Positions 1-8,449 of a DNA stretch of 64,000 bases are shown in pieces. Source of the DNA: an uncultured Lachnospiraceae bacterium. GTDB lineage: Bacteria > Bacillota > Clostridia > Lachnospirales > Lachnospiraceae. Positions within the stretch are counted from its first letter, which is position 1, and each line of letters begins with the position of its first letter. Location of the stretch: NCBI GenBank assembly GCA_910578085.1, contig CAJTPM010000010.1, positions 73,648 through 137,647 of the forward strand. The letters are read 5' to 3'. Below the pieces are notes generated by a model that was not told where the DNA came from, searched no databases, and saw nothing but the letters and a program-made list of their open reading frames with translations. The translations under genes were made by a program, and so were the position numbers.

Positions 1-1773
1 GGCACCAATATTTTCAGGGGAACGATCTCCTTTATCAGCAATTCGGTGGCGGCGGTGCTGCAGTTAGCTATCTCCATCGACTACTCGATCTTTCTGTTAC
101 ATACCTTTATGCGGGAAAAAGAGACGGAAACAGACAGGGAAAAGGCGATGGCAAATGCCATAAAGGATGCGGCCGTATCGGTGCTCTCCAGTGGGATGAC
201 GACATTTGTGGGGTTTATGGCACTGTTTTTCATGCAGTTTCTGATCGGGCAGGATCTGGGGTTTGTGCTGGGGAAGAGCATTCTCTGCAGTATTGTGACA
301 GTCCTTCTGTTTATGCCGGCTTTGATCCTGCGCTTTGAACCGTTGATCGAGAGAACGCAGCATAAGATGTTGATGCCTTCTTTTAAAAAAGCGGCCGGGG
401 TAGTGTTCAGACTGCGGTATGCTGTGGTGATCTTTATTGCGATCGTGTTTCTCCCTGCCTACCTGATGCAGAATTCCAATGTCAATACTTACGGGAACAG
501 CGCCCTGGGGGCAAGCGTAGGTACGGTGGTTTACGATGATGAACAGCTGATCGAATCAAAGTTCGGGAGGAGCAATCTCTATCTTGTCATGGTGCCAAAC
601 GGTTCTCCGGTTACGGAGCGGGAACTGGCGGGAGAACTGAAAAACTTAAGCTATGTGCGGAGCGTGACCGCGCTGTCGGATATGCTGCCGGAAGGTGTGC
701 CGGAAGAGATCCTGCCGGAAAGTATGACGGGGCTTTTGCGAAAAGAGAATTATACGAGGATGCTGGTATTTACCAAAACAAAATCGGAGAGTGATCTGGC
801 TTTTGAGACGTCGGATGAGATACAGGCCATTGTGAAAAATTACTATCCGGAAGATTCCTATGTGGCGGGCAACACCCCTTCCACCCAGGATCTCAAAGTG
901 GTCTGTGACGCGGACTACGCGATGGTCAACGCCTTTTCTCTGGTCGGTGTGGCGGTGGTTGTGATCCTTGCCTTCCAGTCGCTGCTGCTGGCGGTGATCG
1001 CGATCATACCGATCAGCGCGGCTATCTGTATCAACCTGGCGGTCCCTTATCTGCAGGGCAGGGTGTTTATGTTTGCGGCGATGGTGGTGGTAAGCTGTAT
1101 TCAGTTGGGTGCCACGGTGGATTATTCGATCCTTCTGATCAACAACTATCTGGACAGAAGAGACAGGATGCAGCCGAAAAAAGCGGCTCTGGGCGCACTG
1201 CAGGCCAGCATGCTGTCCATCCTGACATCCGGTACGATTCTGATCGTTGCAGGCTATGCGATCTATTTTGTGGTTTCGGTGGAGGCGATCAGGGATATCG
1301 GTCATATGCTGGGACGGGGAGCGATCCTCAGTATGACACTTGTGCTGCTTGCCGTGCCGGGACTGATGACAATGCTTGACAAACCGATCATGAAAGAACG
1401 GGAGCTGCGCAACACAGTGAAGGGAAAACTGGAGGAGAAAAAGAGAAGGAAAAAAGAGGAAAGGCAGGAGGATGAAGGCCGAAATGCGAGACGTCAGGAG
1501 AAGAGGGCGAAAGAGGATTCTCTGATCGTAAAGCGGCTTGAAAAGATAGAGTACAGAATTTTGCTGAAAAATCTGAGAGAACAGAAGAAGAAGGAAAAAC
1601 TGGCAGGCCTGCAGGAAGCAAAGATAAGGCGGGATGAGGAACTGCGGCATACAGGGGAGACGGAGGAAGAAAAGCGGCAGGCCCGGAAGGCGGGGAAAAG
1701 ACAGGGAGAGAAGAAGGAAGCGGCCTATATGGCGGGCAGCAAACAGGAGGAAGACGGTCATGAGGAAAAATAA
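1..1773 (+). CDS. MMPL/RND-family membrane transporter, 5'-truncated by window edge
   Basis: The frame is open from base 1, so the N-terminus lies outside the window; 590 residues are visible. Hydrophobic helices form two RND-like halves, and each carries the D-Y-S-I motif typical of MMPL proteins (SIDYSIFL near residue 22, TVDYSILL near residue 377), with an extracellular loop of about 140 residues between them. MMPL proteins use the proton gradient to export lipids or other hydrophobic substrates; the substrate here is unknown. After the last helix comes a very charged Lys/Glu/Arg tail of about 120 residues, probably a cytoplasmic coiled coil, which is unusual for the family. The stop overlaps the next gene by 14 nt, so the two are co-translated. 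The family call is firm; the substrate is not known. Confidence 0.85.
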   Translation, partial: GTNIFRGTISFISNSVAAVLQLAISIDYSIFLLHTFMREKETETDREKAMANAIKDAAVSVLSSGMTTFVGFMALFFMQFLIGQDLGFVLGKSILCSIVTVLLFMPALILRFEPLIERTQHKMLMPSFKKAAGVVFRLRYAVVIFIAIVFLPAYLMQNSNVNTYGNSALGASVGTVVYDDEQLIESKFGRSNLYLVMVPNGSPVTERELAGELKNLSYVRSVTALSDMLPEGVPEEILPESMTGLLRKENYTRMLVFTKTKSESDLAFETSDEIQAIVKNYYPEDSYVAGNTPSTQDLKVVCDADYAMVNAFSLVGVAVVVILAFQSLLLAVIAIIPISAAICINLAVPYLQGRVFMFAAMVVVSCIQLGATVDYSILLINNYLDRRDRMQPKKAALGALQASMLSILTSGTILIVAGYAIYFVVSVEAIRDIGHMLGRGAILSMTLVLLAVPGLMTMLDKPIMKERELRNTVKGKLEEKKRRKKEERQEDEGRNARRQEKRAKEDSLIVKRLEKIEYRILLKNLREQKKKEKLAGLQEAKIRRDEELRHTGETEEEKRQARKAGKRQGEKKEAAYMAGSKQEEDGHEEK

Positions 1774-3919
1774 GAAATATAGAAGATATAAGGCAACAGC
1801 GGCAATTTCCGCTACGGTGATGGCGGTGGGAACGTTCTGCACACCGTTGCAGGCGGCGCCGCCCAGCGTGGAAGTGGATGAATCTCTGTATGTCAATATG
1901 GATTATTATGGGGGGATCGATGATATCAGCGTGGTAAAGGGATGCTTTTTAAACGGCAATACGATCATTGAGGATTACGGCGATTACGACGAGATCATCA
2001 ATATGAGCGACCGCACCAGTCCGACAGTGGAAAACGGAAAGGTGACATGGAATCTGGAGGGCACTCCAAACCAGTATTTCTATTACGAATGCAGATCCGA
2101 AGACCTGAAAACAAAGGTGCCCTGGGACATCGATATCTCTTACAGGTTAAACGGCGTGGAGGCAAGAGGCGAGGATCTGGGCGGCGCAGAGGGACTTGTC
2201 AGCACACGGATCCATGTGATGCCGAAGGAGGATATCGACGATTATTATAAAAATAATATGATCCTGATATGCGGGACGCTGGTGGATATGAAGGACACAC
2301 TGAGTATCGAGGCGCCGGGGGCACAGCTGCAGACGCTGGGAACGGAAAAAGCCGCGATTTTCCTGGCGCTGCCCGGCGAGGAGAGCGAGTTTCGCATCGA
2401 TGTGGGGACCAACAGTTATGAGAGTATGGGGGTATTCTTTATGGCGGTTCCTGTGACACTCAGTTCTCTGGAGGTTGTCAATGATGTGCGGGACGTGCGG
2501 GAGACGGTGGAGGATTCCGCGGATGCCATGGACGCGGCCATGGATGTGGTGTTTGATAATCTTGAGGGTATGAAAGGGGATCTGGAAAGTCTGGAAGCAG
2601 GGTTAAATAAGGCCGAAAAGGCGCACCAGATCTATGATAAGAACCGGGAATCCATGGAGGCGGACGCCGATGCGGCCATCGCTTCCCTGGAAACCATGGT
2701 GACTTATTTGAAGGTCATCAATACCCAGACCGAGGCGGATCAGGCCAATCTGGATGAGTCGATCGACAGGCTGACAGGAATGATGCGCACGGTCGAAGGG
2801 TTAGGGAGTTTCGGTTCCGATATGTCGACCAGCCTGGATCAGTTAAACGGCAGTCTTGGGCAGTTAAACGAGATCGCGGACGGAACGATCAGTCAGGAGA
2901 AGGTGGAACAGCTTGGACAGATCACGGGGACCGCAGGGCAGCAGACTGTGAATGTGGGCGGCGGCAGTGTGACGGTGGATGTGACAGTAGGTGCGGTGGC
3001 GACGCAGGCCGTGGCGGAAAAAGTGAGTGCGGCCACGGGAGTTCCCAAAGAGGCGGTGACAGCGATCGTAGGAGGGCAGTCTGTACCGGGTATCCCGCCG
3101 GAAGCGGCGGCACAGATACAGGCGGCGATGCAGGCGGGCATTCCGGAAGCCGTACAGAGTATGGGATATGATCCGGCAAAGGATATGGATGTAAAGATCG
3201 CCGATCCTTCCGGTGCGGATGTGGGGTTAAAATCTTTTCTGAGCAGTTATATTGCTACGTTGGAAGGGATGAACGCGGAGGCGGGAGATACTGGGAAAGC
3301 GCTGGTATCGAACAGCCAGGAACTGCTCTCCAAGGCCAACGGTACGATGGATACCTTAAACTCCATGGCGGGAAGCATGAGTTCCATGGCGGACTGGACA
3401 GACGGGCAGGTGCGGGAGGATCTGCAGACGCTGATCACGCAGCTGACGGATCTGGTGGACGCCACGGAAATGACGCTCACTGCAACCCAGGCGGCGTTGT
3501 CGAGCATACGCAATACCATGGAGCTGACGGAAGATACCCTGTCTTCTTCTATGACGCTGACATTAAATGGGTTGACCGGTATGGTACAAAGCGGGATCGG
3601 GATCGCGGACAGTGTGGATGTGATGCGGGATGCCAGAGATACGATAAAGGATAGTGTGGACAGTGAATTGGAGGAAATAGAGGAGGAACACAATTTCCTG
3701 AATATGGATGTGACGGCGGCTTTTCCGTCGTTTACTTCCGATAAAAATGCGGAGCCTGCAAGTATTCAGATTGTTTTGCGGACGGCGGAGATTTCGACGG
3801 ATGACGGGGAGGACAATGCGGCGGATATTGAGGTGGCCAGGGAAGATATCGGGATGTGGGGGAGATTTAAAATGGTGTTTGTCAATCTTTGGGAGAAGAT
3901 TGCGGGGATTTTTCGGTGA
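1760..3919 (+). CDS. Secreted coiled-coil protein partnered with the MMPL transporter
   Basis: 719 residues. The start at 1760 is chosen because AGGAGG lies about 10 nt upstream and the first 30 residues form a signal peptide (basic MRKNKKYRR, hydrophobic stretch, cleavage near LQAAP). The mature protein has an N-terminal beta-rich region, then long helical stretches rich in Met, Ser, Leu and Ala with heptad-like spacing (about residues 240-640), interrupted by a Gly/Val/Ala-rich block near 390-480. This pattern recalls the heptad-repeat YhgE/Pip-like proteins that sit beside MMPL genes in Firmicutes, but no domain is recognised with certainty. The 14-nt overlap with the transporter gene suggests it acts in the same envelope machine, perhaps as the extracytoplasmic part. 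The function is inferred from context only. Confidence 0.75.
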   Translation: MRKNKKYRRYKATAAISATVMAVGTFCTPLQAAPPSVEVDESLYVNMDYYGGIDDISVVKGCFLNGNTIIEDYGDYDEIINMSDRTSPTVENGKVTWNLEGTPNQYFYYECRSEDLKTKVPWDIDISYRLNGVEARGEDLGGAEGLVSTRIHVMPKEDIDDYYKNNMILICGTLVDMKDTLSIEAPGAQLQTLGTEKAAIFLALPGEESEFRIDVGTNSYESMGVFFMAVPVTLSSLEVVNDVRDVRETVEDSADAMDAAMDVVFDNLEGMKGDLESLEAGLNKAEKAHQIYDKNRESMEADADAAIASLETMVTYLKVINTQTEADQANLDESIDRLTGMMRTVEGLGSFGSDMSTSLDQLNGSLGQLNEIADGTISQEKVEQLGQITGTAGQQTVNVGGGSVTVDVTVGAVATQAVAEKVSAATGVPKEAVTAIVGGQSVPGIPPEAAAQIQAAMQAGIPEAVQSMGYDPAKDMDVKIADPSGADVGLKSFLSSYIATLEGMNAEAGDTGKALVSNSQELLSKANGTMDTLNSMAGSMSSMADWTDGQVREDLQTLITQLTDLVDATEMTLTATQAALSSIRNTMELTEDTLSSSMTLTLNGLTGMVQSGIGIADSVDVMRDARDTIKDSVDSELEEIEEEHNFLNMDVTAAFPSFTSDKNAEPASIQIVLRTAEISTDDGEDNAADIEVAREDIGMWGRFKMVFVNLWEKIAGIFR

Positions 3920-4014
3920 AGGCAGGAACAGTTTTTGGCGGGCGGACGCCCCGGCAGGAGACAGGATCTCAAATCCGGCTGGCAGAAAAATTGGCAGAAA
4001 AGAGGAGAATCAGG

Positions 4015-4971
4015 ATGAAAAATAATGAAAACAGGATCGGAAAGAGAATGAGATTTGGGAGAAAGATTGCGGCGACGGTTATGGCGGCAGTGGTGTTTAT
4101 GGGTGGAATGATGTTGGCTGGGGGTACAGTGCGGGCAGAGGAGGCGGTTCCTTTTGTGGATATTTCCACGGATCTGATTTCACTGAGTCCGCAGGCGGCT
4201 GAGATTCAGATGAATGTGGCGGCAAGGAATTTGCCGGAAGGGACAGAGTTTGGGGTTTCGGTGGCGGATGGCAGTGTCTGCAGTGTGGAATGGGTAGAGA
4301 AGGGGACGCGGGGATATACAAGGCTTTTGTTTAAGAGAGGGGAAGTGCTGGGGGAGACGGTTGTCACGGTTTTTGTGGCAAAACATCCGGAGATCGCGAG
4401 GGAGATTCGTGTGACAAATAAGGATGTGGCCGATAGCTATGTGTACGAAGGGGATGGAAGTATGAATATCTCGGGATTGAATATGGCGCCGGTTCCCTAT
4501 GAGGTGCATACGGTGAGTACGGATGCAGAGGGTTATTTCGGACTGGTCTGGAAAAATGCGGCGGGGGAGATGGAAGTGCTGGAAAACCGCGCGGGGGCTT
4601 TTGAGAGCAGCAGTACTGTTGCGAGAGGGACGGAAGGATCCTCTCTTGAGATTCGCGCTGCCGGGCACTGGAAGATCACGATGACGCCGGTTCTGACGGA
4701 AACGACACCTACACAGGCTGGTACGGGGAATATGGTGTCGGGACGTTTTAGAGGAGATGATAAGACGCACAGTGTCTATTGTGCAAACTGGGCGGATAAA
4801 GGGAATTTTATTGTGTGGCTCTATGATATCAATGATCATACAAAAAAACTGCTGGCGAATGGAGTGGGTACTTATGGGAAGAATAATGGGAATATTTACC
4901 TGGATGCTTCTCATAGTTATTATATATCGGTGGAGTCGAGAGGGGACTGGCTGGTGGAGTTTTCAGATTGA
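4015..4971 (+). CDS. Secreted protein of unknown function
   Basis: 318 residues. The start at 4015 has AGGAGA about 8 nt upstream and gives a clean signal peptide (RKIAATVMAAVVFMGG core, cleavage near VRAEE). The mature part looks beta-rich with many Thr, Val and Gly. Its last 80 residues, rich in aromatic and Asp/Asn residues, resemble a small beta-sandwich like pre-peptidase C-terminal domains, but this is only a visual impression. It lies 95 nt after the coiled-coil gene on the same strand, so it is probably the third gene of the MMPL operon. No enzyme motif is visible. Confidence 0.7.
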   Translation: MKNNENRIGKRMRFGRKIAATVMAAVVFMGGMMLAGGTVRAEEAVPFVDISTDLISLSPQAAEIQMNVAARNLPEGTEFGVSVADGSVCSVEWVEKGTRGYTRLLFKRGEVLGETVVTVFVAKHPEIAREIRVTNKDVADSYVYEGDGSMNISGLNMAPVPYEVHTVSTDAEGYFGLVWKNAAGEMEVLENRAGAFESSSTVARGTEGSSLEIRAAGHWKITMTPVLTETTPTQAGTGNMVSGRFRGDDKTHSVYCANWADKGNFIVWLYDINDHTKKLLANGVGTYGKNNGNIYLDASHSYYISVESRGDWLVEFSD

Positions 4972-5050
4972 TAGTTTCGGTGAGAGGGAGAAGTGAAAAG
5001 GGATTGTTCCCATCAGGGGGTGGATTCGGACGGTCCCGGGATATTGTTTT

Positions 5051-5088
5051 GGGGAGGAGAAGCCTGGTGCGGCGTTCCTCCCCCTTTC
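5051..5088 (+). terminator. Possible terminator of the MMPL operon
   Basis: GGGGAGGA pairs with TCCTCCCC across a loop of about 15 nt, followed by CCTTTC rather than a good T run. It sits 80 nt after the last gene of the operon, which fits a terminator, but the weak tail lowers confidence. The rest of 4972-5231 shows nothing else recognisable. Confidence 0.45.
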
Positions 5089-5231
5089 GGTAATGGTCAT
5101 TCAGAGACCAATCTTGTAGTTTAATTGATTACCACAGGCGACAAATATACGCTATGTGGGAAGATTTGCATGATGGTGTGAAATTGTTCGGCTACCCGAT
5201 CTGGGGCTGTATTGATAATATTTTACAGAAA

Positions 5232-5432
5232 TCAGTCAAAAATAAAGATCTCCTCAATAGGTGCTTCCACAATTCTGGAAATATCGATGGCCAGCTTCAG
5301 GGACGGGTTGTACTGCGCCTTTTCCAGCCGCATGATCGTCTCCCGCCGCACCCCCACTTTTTCGGCTAACTGTTCCTGCGTCAGGTCCTTTAGGAGCCGG
5401 TATTTTTTCAGTCTGCATTTAAATTCCGCCAT
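5232..5432 (-). CDS. Small XRE-type helix-turn-helix regulator
   Basis: 66 residues, essentially one HTH_3 domain: the pattern LTQEQLAEKVGVRRETIMRLEKAQYNPS is the XRE helix-turn-helix, and the end IVEAPIEEIFIFD is typical of small YozG-like regulators. It starts only 4 nt after the stop of the upstream membrane protein gene (5437-6105), so the pair is one transcript. It probably represses its own operon, perhaps through the 16-bp inverted repeat at 6120-6162. The ligand or signal is unknown. Confidence 0.88.
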   Translation of the reverse strand: MAEFKCRLKKYRLLKDLTQEQLAEKVGVRRETIMRLEKAQYNPSLKLAIDISRIVEAPIEEIFIFD

Positions 5433-5436
5433 AGTC

Positions 5437-6105
5437 TTATTCCCTGCTTTCCTCTGTCAGATCGTCATGGTCATAACGGTATAACAGGTACTCGGAGAGA
5501 AAGAGTCCGCAGGCAAGAGCCAGGGAGAGCACGATGATGACGGCGATCAGGGTATATTCCAGGCTGCCGAAAAGCTTTCCGCGGCAGAGGAGGATCAGGG
5601 CGAGGAAAGTAATCACAAAGGTGGTTTTGTAGGCGGTCAACTGGGCGCGGACAGTATTTTCACGGAATCGTTCATCCATGAATGTTCCCGACATTTTTCC
5701 CTCGTAAAAAAATCCGAAGAATCCGAAGAACAGGAAAAACATAAAGGGAAATACGGTGCCGTCAATGGGATATGTCAGAAAACCGGCAAAGCCCAGAAAG
5801 CCAAACAGGCCGAGAAAGCTGAGTTTTGGGCTGATGTTGCGCGTGGTGTTCGTCTTCAGCATGTTTTTCTGTCTTTTCCCGGCACAGACCATGATACCGA
5901 TGACCAGGGCGAAGATATAGATACAGAAAAGCGAAACCGAGAGTATCATCGGCAGATCCTTTATCTGAAAGGTATAGCTTCCAGCATCCATCGGAACGAC
6001 AAGTCTTGAATCATTGTAAGTGACGGCATACCAGGACGAGAGAACCACTGATAAAACGCAGAAGATGCCGCAGCCGATCCAGATTTTTAAAGTATTCTTT
6101 TTCAT
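5437..6105 (-). CDS. Multi-pass membrane protein paired with XRE regulator (DUF3796-like)
   Basis: 222 residues. The start at 6105 is preceded by GGAGG at normal spacing; an ATG further upstream would run through the inverted repeat and is unlikely. About six membrane helices are visible, with a characteristic Phe/Gly-rich segment (LSFLGLFGFLGFAGF) that recalls DUF3796 proteins, which commonly travel with a small XRE gene. The C-terminus is charged (YDHDDLTEESRE). The role is unknown; such pairs may be membrane-linked sensing or stress modules, which is inference. Confidence 0.75.
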   Translation of the reverse strand: MKKNTLKIWIGCGIFCVLSVVLSSWYAVTYNDSRLVVPMDAGSYTFQIKDLPMILSVSLFCIYIFALVIGIMVCAGKRQKNMLKTNTTRNISPKLSFLGLFGFLGFAGFLTYPIDGTVFPFMFFLFFGFFGFFYEGKMSGTFMDERFRENTVRAQLTAYKTTFVITFLALILLCRGKLFGSLEYTLIAVIIVLSLALACGLFLSEYLLYRYDHDDLTEESRE

Positions 6106-6119
6106 ATTGTGCCTCCAAT

Positions 6120-6162
6120 AAAGTGATATATTTGTAACTTGACAGGACAAATATATCACTTT
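6120..6162. promoter_or_regulatory. Perfect 16-bp inverted repeat, probable XRE operator
   Basis: AAAGTGATATATTTGT (6120-6135) is exactly reverse-complementary to ACAAATATATCACTTT (6147-6162), with an 11-nt spacer. It lies 14 nt upstream of the start of the membrane protein/XRE operon and must overlap its promoter. A perfect symmetric site beside a small XRE gene is most simply an autoregulatory operator. Confidence 0.7.
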
Positions 6163-6224
6163 AAAGAATGGATGTCAACAGGAAAATGAGATGTATTTAT
6201 CACATTTTGTTTTCCTGTGTGTAT

Positions 6225-6737
6225 TCATCCCTTTGCCTTCCGTGTGAAACAAACCCCGGCGATTGCGCCGATCAGGGCAACCGGCGCGATTCTGACGAAC
6301 AGCCACTCGAATACGTGAAACGCCACTCCGGTTACTGCGGTTTCGGGATGGCTGTAATCCCAATCCAGGTAAGGACTGTTTAATATGATCAGGATTGAGA
6401 AAACAGCCGCTATGATCGTACACAATGAAATGAAAAGCCAATGGATCACCCTTTGCCTTGTCGCTTTTCTGCGCGCAAGCTGCAGGTTTATGACTTCAAG
6501 TTTCTCGGAAATTGCTCTTAAATCATCAGCCTTCTCCTCGACAACAGTTTCTCCGAGCAGTGTGCTTACTGGTGTTTCAAATGCTTCTGACAGGGAAATC
6601 AGCATATCGGCATCCGGGACCGACAGACCTTGTTCCCATTTGGAGATCGTCTGCCTCACCACATTCAATTTGACTGCAAGTTCCTCCTGCGAAAGTCCTT
6701 TGGATTTTCTGATTGCTTTAATGTTTTCGTTTAACAT
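6225..6737 (-). CDS. XRE-family regulator with C-terminal membrane helices
   Basis: 170 residues. The start at 6737 follows AGGAGG. Residues 1-65 form an XRE helix-turn-helix (LSQEELAVKLNVVRQTISKWEQGLSVPDADMLI). A short linker with acidic and basic helices follows, then two hydrophobic segments (about residues 100-122 and 140-165) that should anchor it in the membrane. Membrane-tethered XRE regulators are common in Clostridia; targets are unknown. It is separate from the 5.2-6.1 kb XRE pair: the operator and 60 nt lie between them. Confidence 0.82.
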   Translation of the reverse strand: MLNENIKAIRKSKGLSQEELAVKLNVVRQTISKWEQGLSVPDADMLISLSEAFETPVSTLLGETVVEEKADDLRAISEKLEVINLQLARRKATRQRVIHWLFISLCTIIAAVFSILIILNSPYLDWDYSHPETAVTGVAFHVFEWLFVRIAPVALIGAIAGVCFTRKAKG

Positions 6738-6812
6738 CACGAATAACCTCCTTTCGCTTTCATGATACAAAAGATAAGGCCGTTGCGGCAAGCAACGCGG
6801 AGTAACATTGCA

Positions 6813-6905
6813 GCGGAAGTCGCCAAATATCCAAGCCAACCTTTGGTTGGCTTTGAGCACGGCTGCCTTGGCTAATGCCAGGCAAGCCTGGCATTTTGCC
6901 CGCGG
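6813..6905 (-). repeat. Dispersed palindromic repeat R1, copy 1
   Basis: About 93 bp, matching 49135-49227 in inverted orientation with roughly 85 percent identity by eye. It contains two perfect palindromes: AATGCCAGGC with GCCTGGCATT around a 2-nt centre, and AAGCCAACC with GGTTGGCTT around a 3-nt centre. In the other copy both centres are inverted (AA versus TT, TTT versus AAA) while the arms stay the same. It resembles a REP- or MITE-like element; no transposase is present nearby. It lies between a GNAT gene and an XRE gene. Confidence 0.8.
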
Positions 6906-6920
6906 GAATAAGTTCTGAGT

Positions 6921-7493
6921 TCACGTTTTCTGCATATTCCCGACAGACCGAAATGATATAGATGATAAGTCGAGTTTCATGTAAATGGATGTCTCCATGG
7001 GACTGTTGTTATAACTCGATATTTCATAAAATCCAAAGGCCTTATACAGACGAACAGCACTCTTCAAAAACGGAAGCGTATCTAATAACATATGGGAATA
7101 TCCGGTTTCTTTTGCATCTTTGAGAATTTGCCAAACCAGTTGGCTGCCTATATTTTTTCCTCGGAAAGCAGGCCTGACATATAGTCTCTTCATTTCACAA
7201 TTCCTCTCATCTATCTTTCTTAAACCAATACATCCAGCCAATTTTCCATCATAAAATGCAATATACAACCTGCCGCCGGGTAACCCATATTTTATGTCCA
7301 GATGTTCTAATTCTTCATCATAATTTTGAATAGCAAGATACTCCTGAAAGGAAGGATCTCCTGCAATCAGCATTTCCGTATATTCAGAAAACAGAATACC
7401 GATTTCTTTTGGAAAATCATATGCAGGTATAATTTTAAGTTCCATGAATACTGATAAGTCATGATCTTCCTGCAACATTTTGATAAAATCCAT
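6921..7493 (-). CDS. GNAT-family N-acetyltransferase
   Basis: 190 residues. The start at 7493 has GGAGG about 9 nt upstream. The GNAT core is clear: beta strand LYIAFYDGKLAGCIGLRKI, then EMKRLYVRPAFRGKNIGSQLV, which holds the acetyl-CoA pyrophosphate-binding R-G-x-x-x-G-S/A loop, and later SAVRLYKAFGFYEI. It is 29 nt downstream of a second GNAT gene on the same strand and is probably co-transcribed. The acetyl acceptor cannot be told from sequence. Confidence 0.85.
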   Translation of the reverse strand: MDFIKMLQEDHDLSVFMELKIIPAYDFPKEIGILFSEYTEMLIAGDPSFQEYLAIQNYDEELEHLDIKYGLPGGRLYIAFYDGKLAGCIGLRKIDERNCEMKRLYVRPAFRGKNIGSQLVWQILKDAKETGYSHMLLDTLPFLKSAVRLYKAFGFYEISSYNNSPMETSIYMKLDLSSISFRSVGNMQKT

Positions 7494-7522
7494 TTAACAG
7501 TACCTCCAATGCAAATCAATAC

Positions 7523-8104
7523 TCATCTGCGGCAATATCGCATAAAAATCTTCTCATTAAACCCTTTTTGCTTACCGTGTTTTTCCGGAATACGTTTAAA
7601 TTCCTCAAATCCGATACTCGTATAGCATTGAATAGCGCTATCATTTACATCAGTGACATCAAGCACAAAATCCTGATAATTTGTAAGCAGCATACTTTCT
7701 CGAAGCATAGCTGTAGCAATCCCTTGTCTACGGTATTTTTTTCGTACTGCCACAAATTCTATGTATCCGGTTGTAACAGGATATTCAAGCTGCTTTTCAA
7801 ATTCCTCTTTCAAAACGAAAGTACCAATCGTTCCTTTAAAAAAACCAAAATATTTTTTCAAAGATACTTTTTCTGCTCTTGCAGCCCTGCCGTTACAATC
7901 GGAAATTGCCAGCACTCCCGCAATATTACCCTTCACATCCGCCACATAAAATCTTTCCAGATCCAATCCCGCCGCGATAGCATCTGCCACTTTCTGAGTA
8001 TCTTTGCATAATACTGAAAAGTCCTTTTCAAATCCTTCTGCAATACATAAAGCCACCTTATTACGGTCTGGCTCTTTTGCCTTCCTTATTTGCACCATTT
8101 TCAT
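7523..8104 (-). CDS. GNAT-family N-acetyltransferase
   Basis: 193 residues. It starts at 8104 after AGGGG; an ATG two codons further in is also possible. GNAT motif A is visible as EFVAVRKKYRRQGIATAMLRE (R-R-Q-G-I-A binds acetyl-CoA), followed by the VNDSAIQCYTSIGFEEF segment typical of the C-terminal part. It is the first gene of a two-gene acetyltransferase operon. Base composition is visibly more AT-rich than the adjoining housekeeping genes, which suggests acquisition. The substrate is unknown. Confidence 0.85.
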   Translation of the reverse strand: MKMVQIRKAKEPDRNKVALCIAEGFEKDFSVLCKDTQKVADAIAAGLDLERFYVADVKGNIAGVLAISDCNGRAARAEKVSLKKYFGFFKGTIGTFVLKEEFEKQLEYPVTTGYIEFVAVRKKYRRQGIATAMLRESMLLTNYQDFVLDVTDVNDSAIQCYTSIGFEEFKRIPEKHGKQKGFNEKIFMRYCRR

Positions 8105-8449
8105 ATATCCCCTATAAATGTTTTAAATGATCCCTCAAATCTCAATTTATTTTATCTGTCAAACCCGCAAACGCTGCGCTTTTGCCTGTATTACAGGGCA
8201 CTTTGCCCATCCCCCTCTCTCCGTCGGGTACCCCCTGATTTATCCCCCCCGATTATACCATAGCCAATTTGCAGCTTCAATCTGTAGTTCAGGAAATTGC
8301 CGAATCCCCAGCCCAAATACTTTCCTCTTCTGAAAAGAAAAAGTAGTATTTTTCCCCCACATATGCAACAATAAAGACAAAACAGCACACATATAAGACG
8401 AAAACCTCTTCCATAAACAATCTGGAGGCGGATGCAAAAGAGGTGGGAC
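8105..8449. other. Divergent intergenic region
   Basis: 345 bp between the GNAT pair (minus) and the sigma factor gene (plus). It must hold promoters for both directions. A TTGACA box on the minus strand (8162-8157) lacks a convincing -10 partner. No repeat, RNA or gene was recognised. Confidence 0.4.

Noticed and set aside
646..1896. A 416-codon open frame on the minus strand
   Set aside because: It lies wholly opposite the MMPL gene and the start of the next gene. It is rich in His, Arg, Leu and Phe as expected for the antisense of membrane helices and has no protein family pattern.
4180..4914. A 244-codon minus-strand frame opposite the 318-residue secreted protein gene
   Set aside because: The plus-strand gene has a signal peptide and a ribosome site; the minus frame has neither and shows antisense composition.
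6139..6167. Plus-strand promoter TTGACA - 17 nt - TAAAGA
   Set aside because: No plus-strand gene follows (the region is covered by minus-strand genes) and the -10 is poor; TTGACA here is just the spacer of the operator.
8127..8333. A 68-codon plus-strand frame in the divergent intergenic region
   Set aside because: Cys/Pro/Ser-rich composition, no ribosome site and no family pattern; it is most likely chance.
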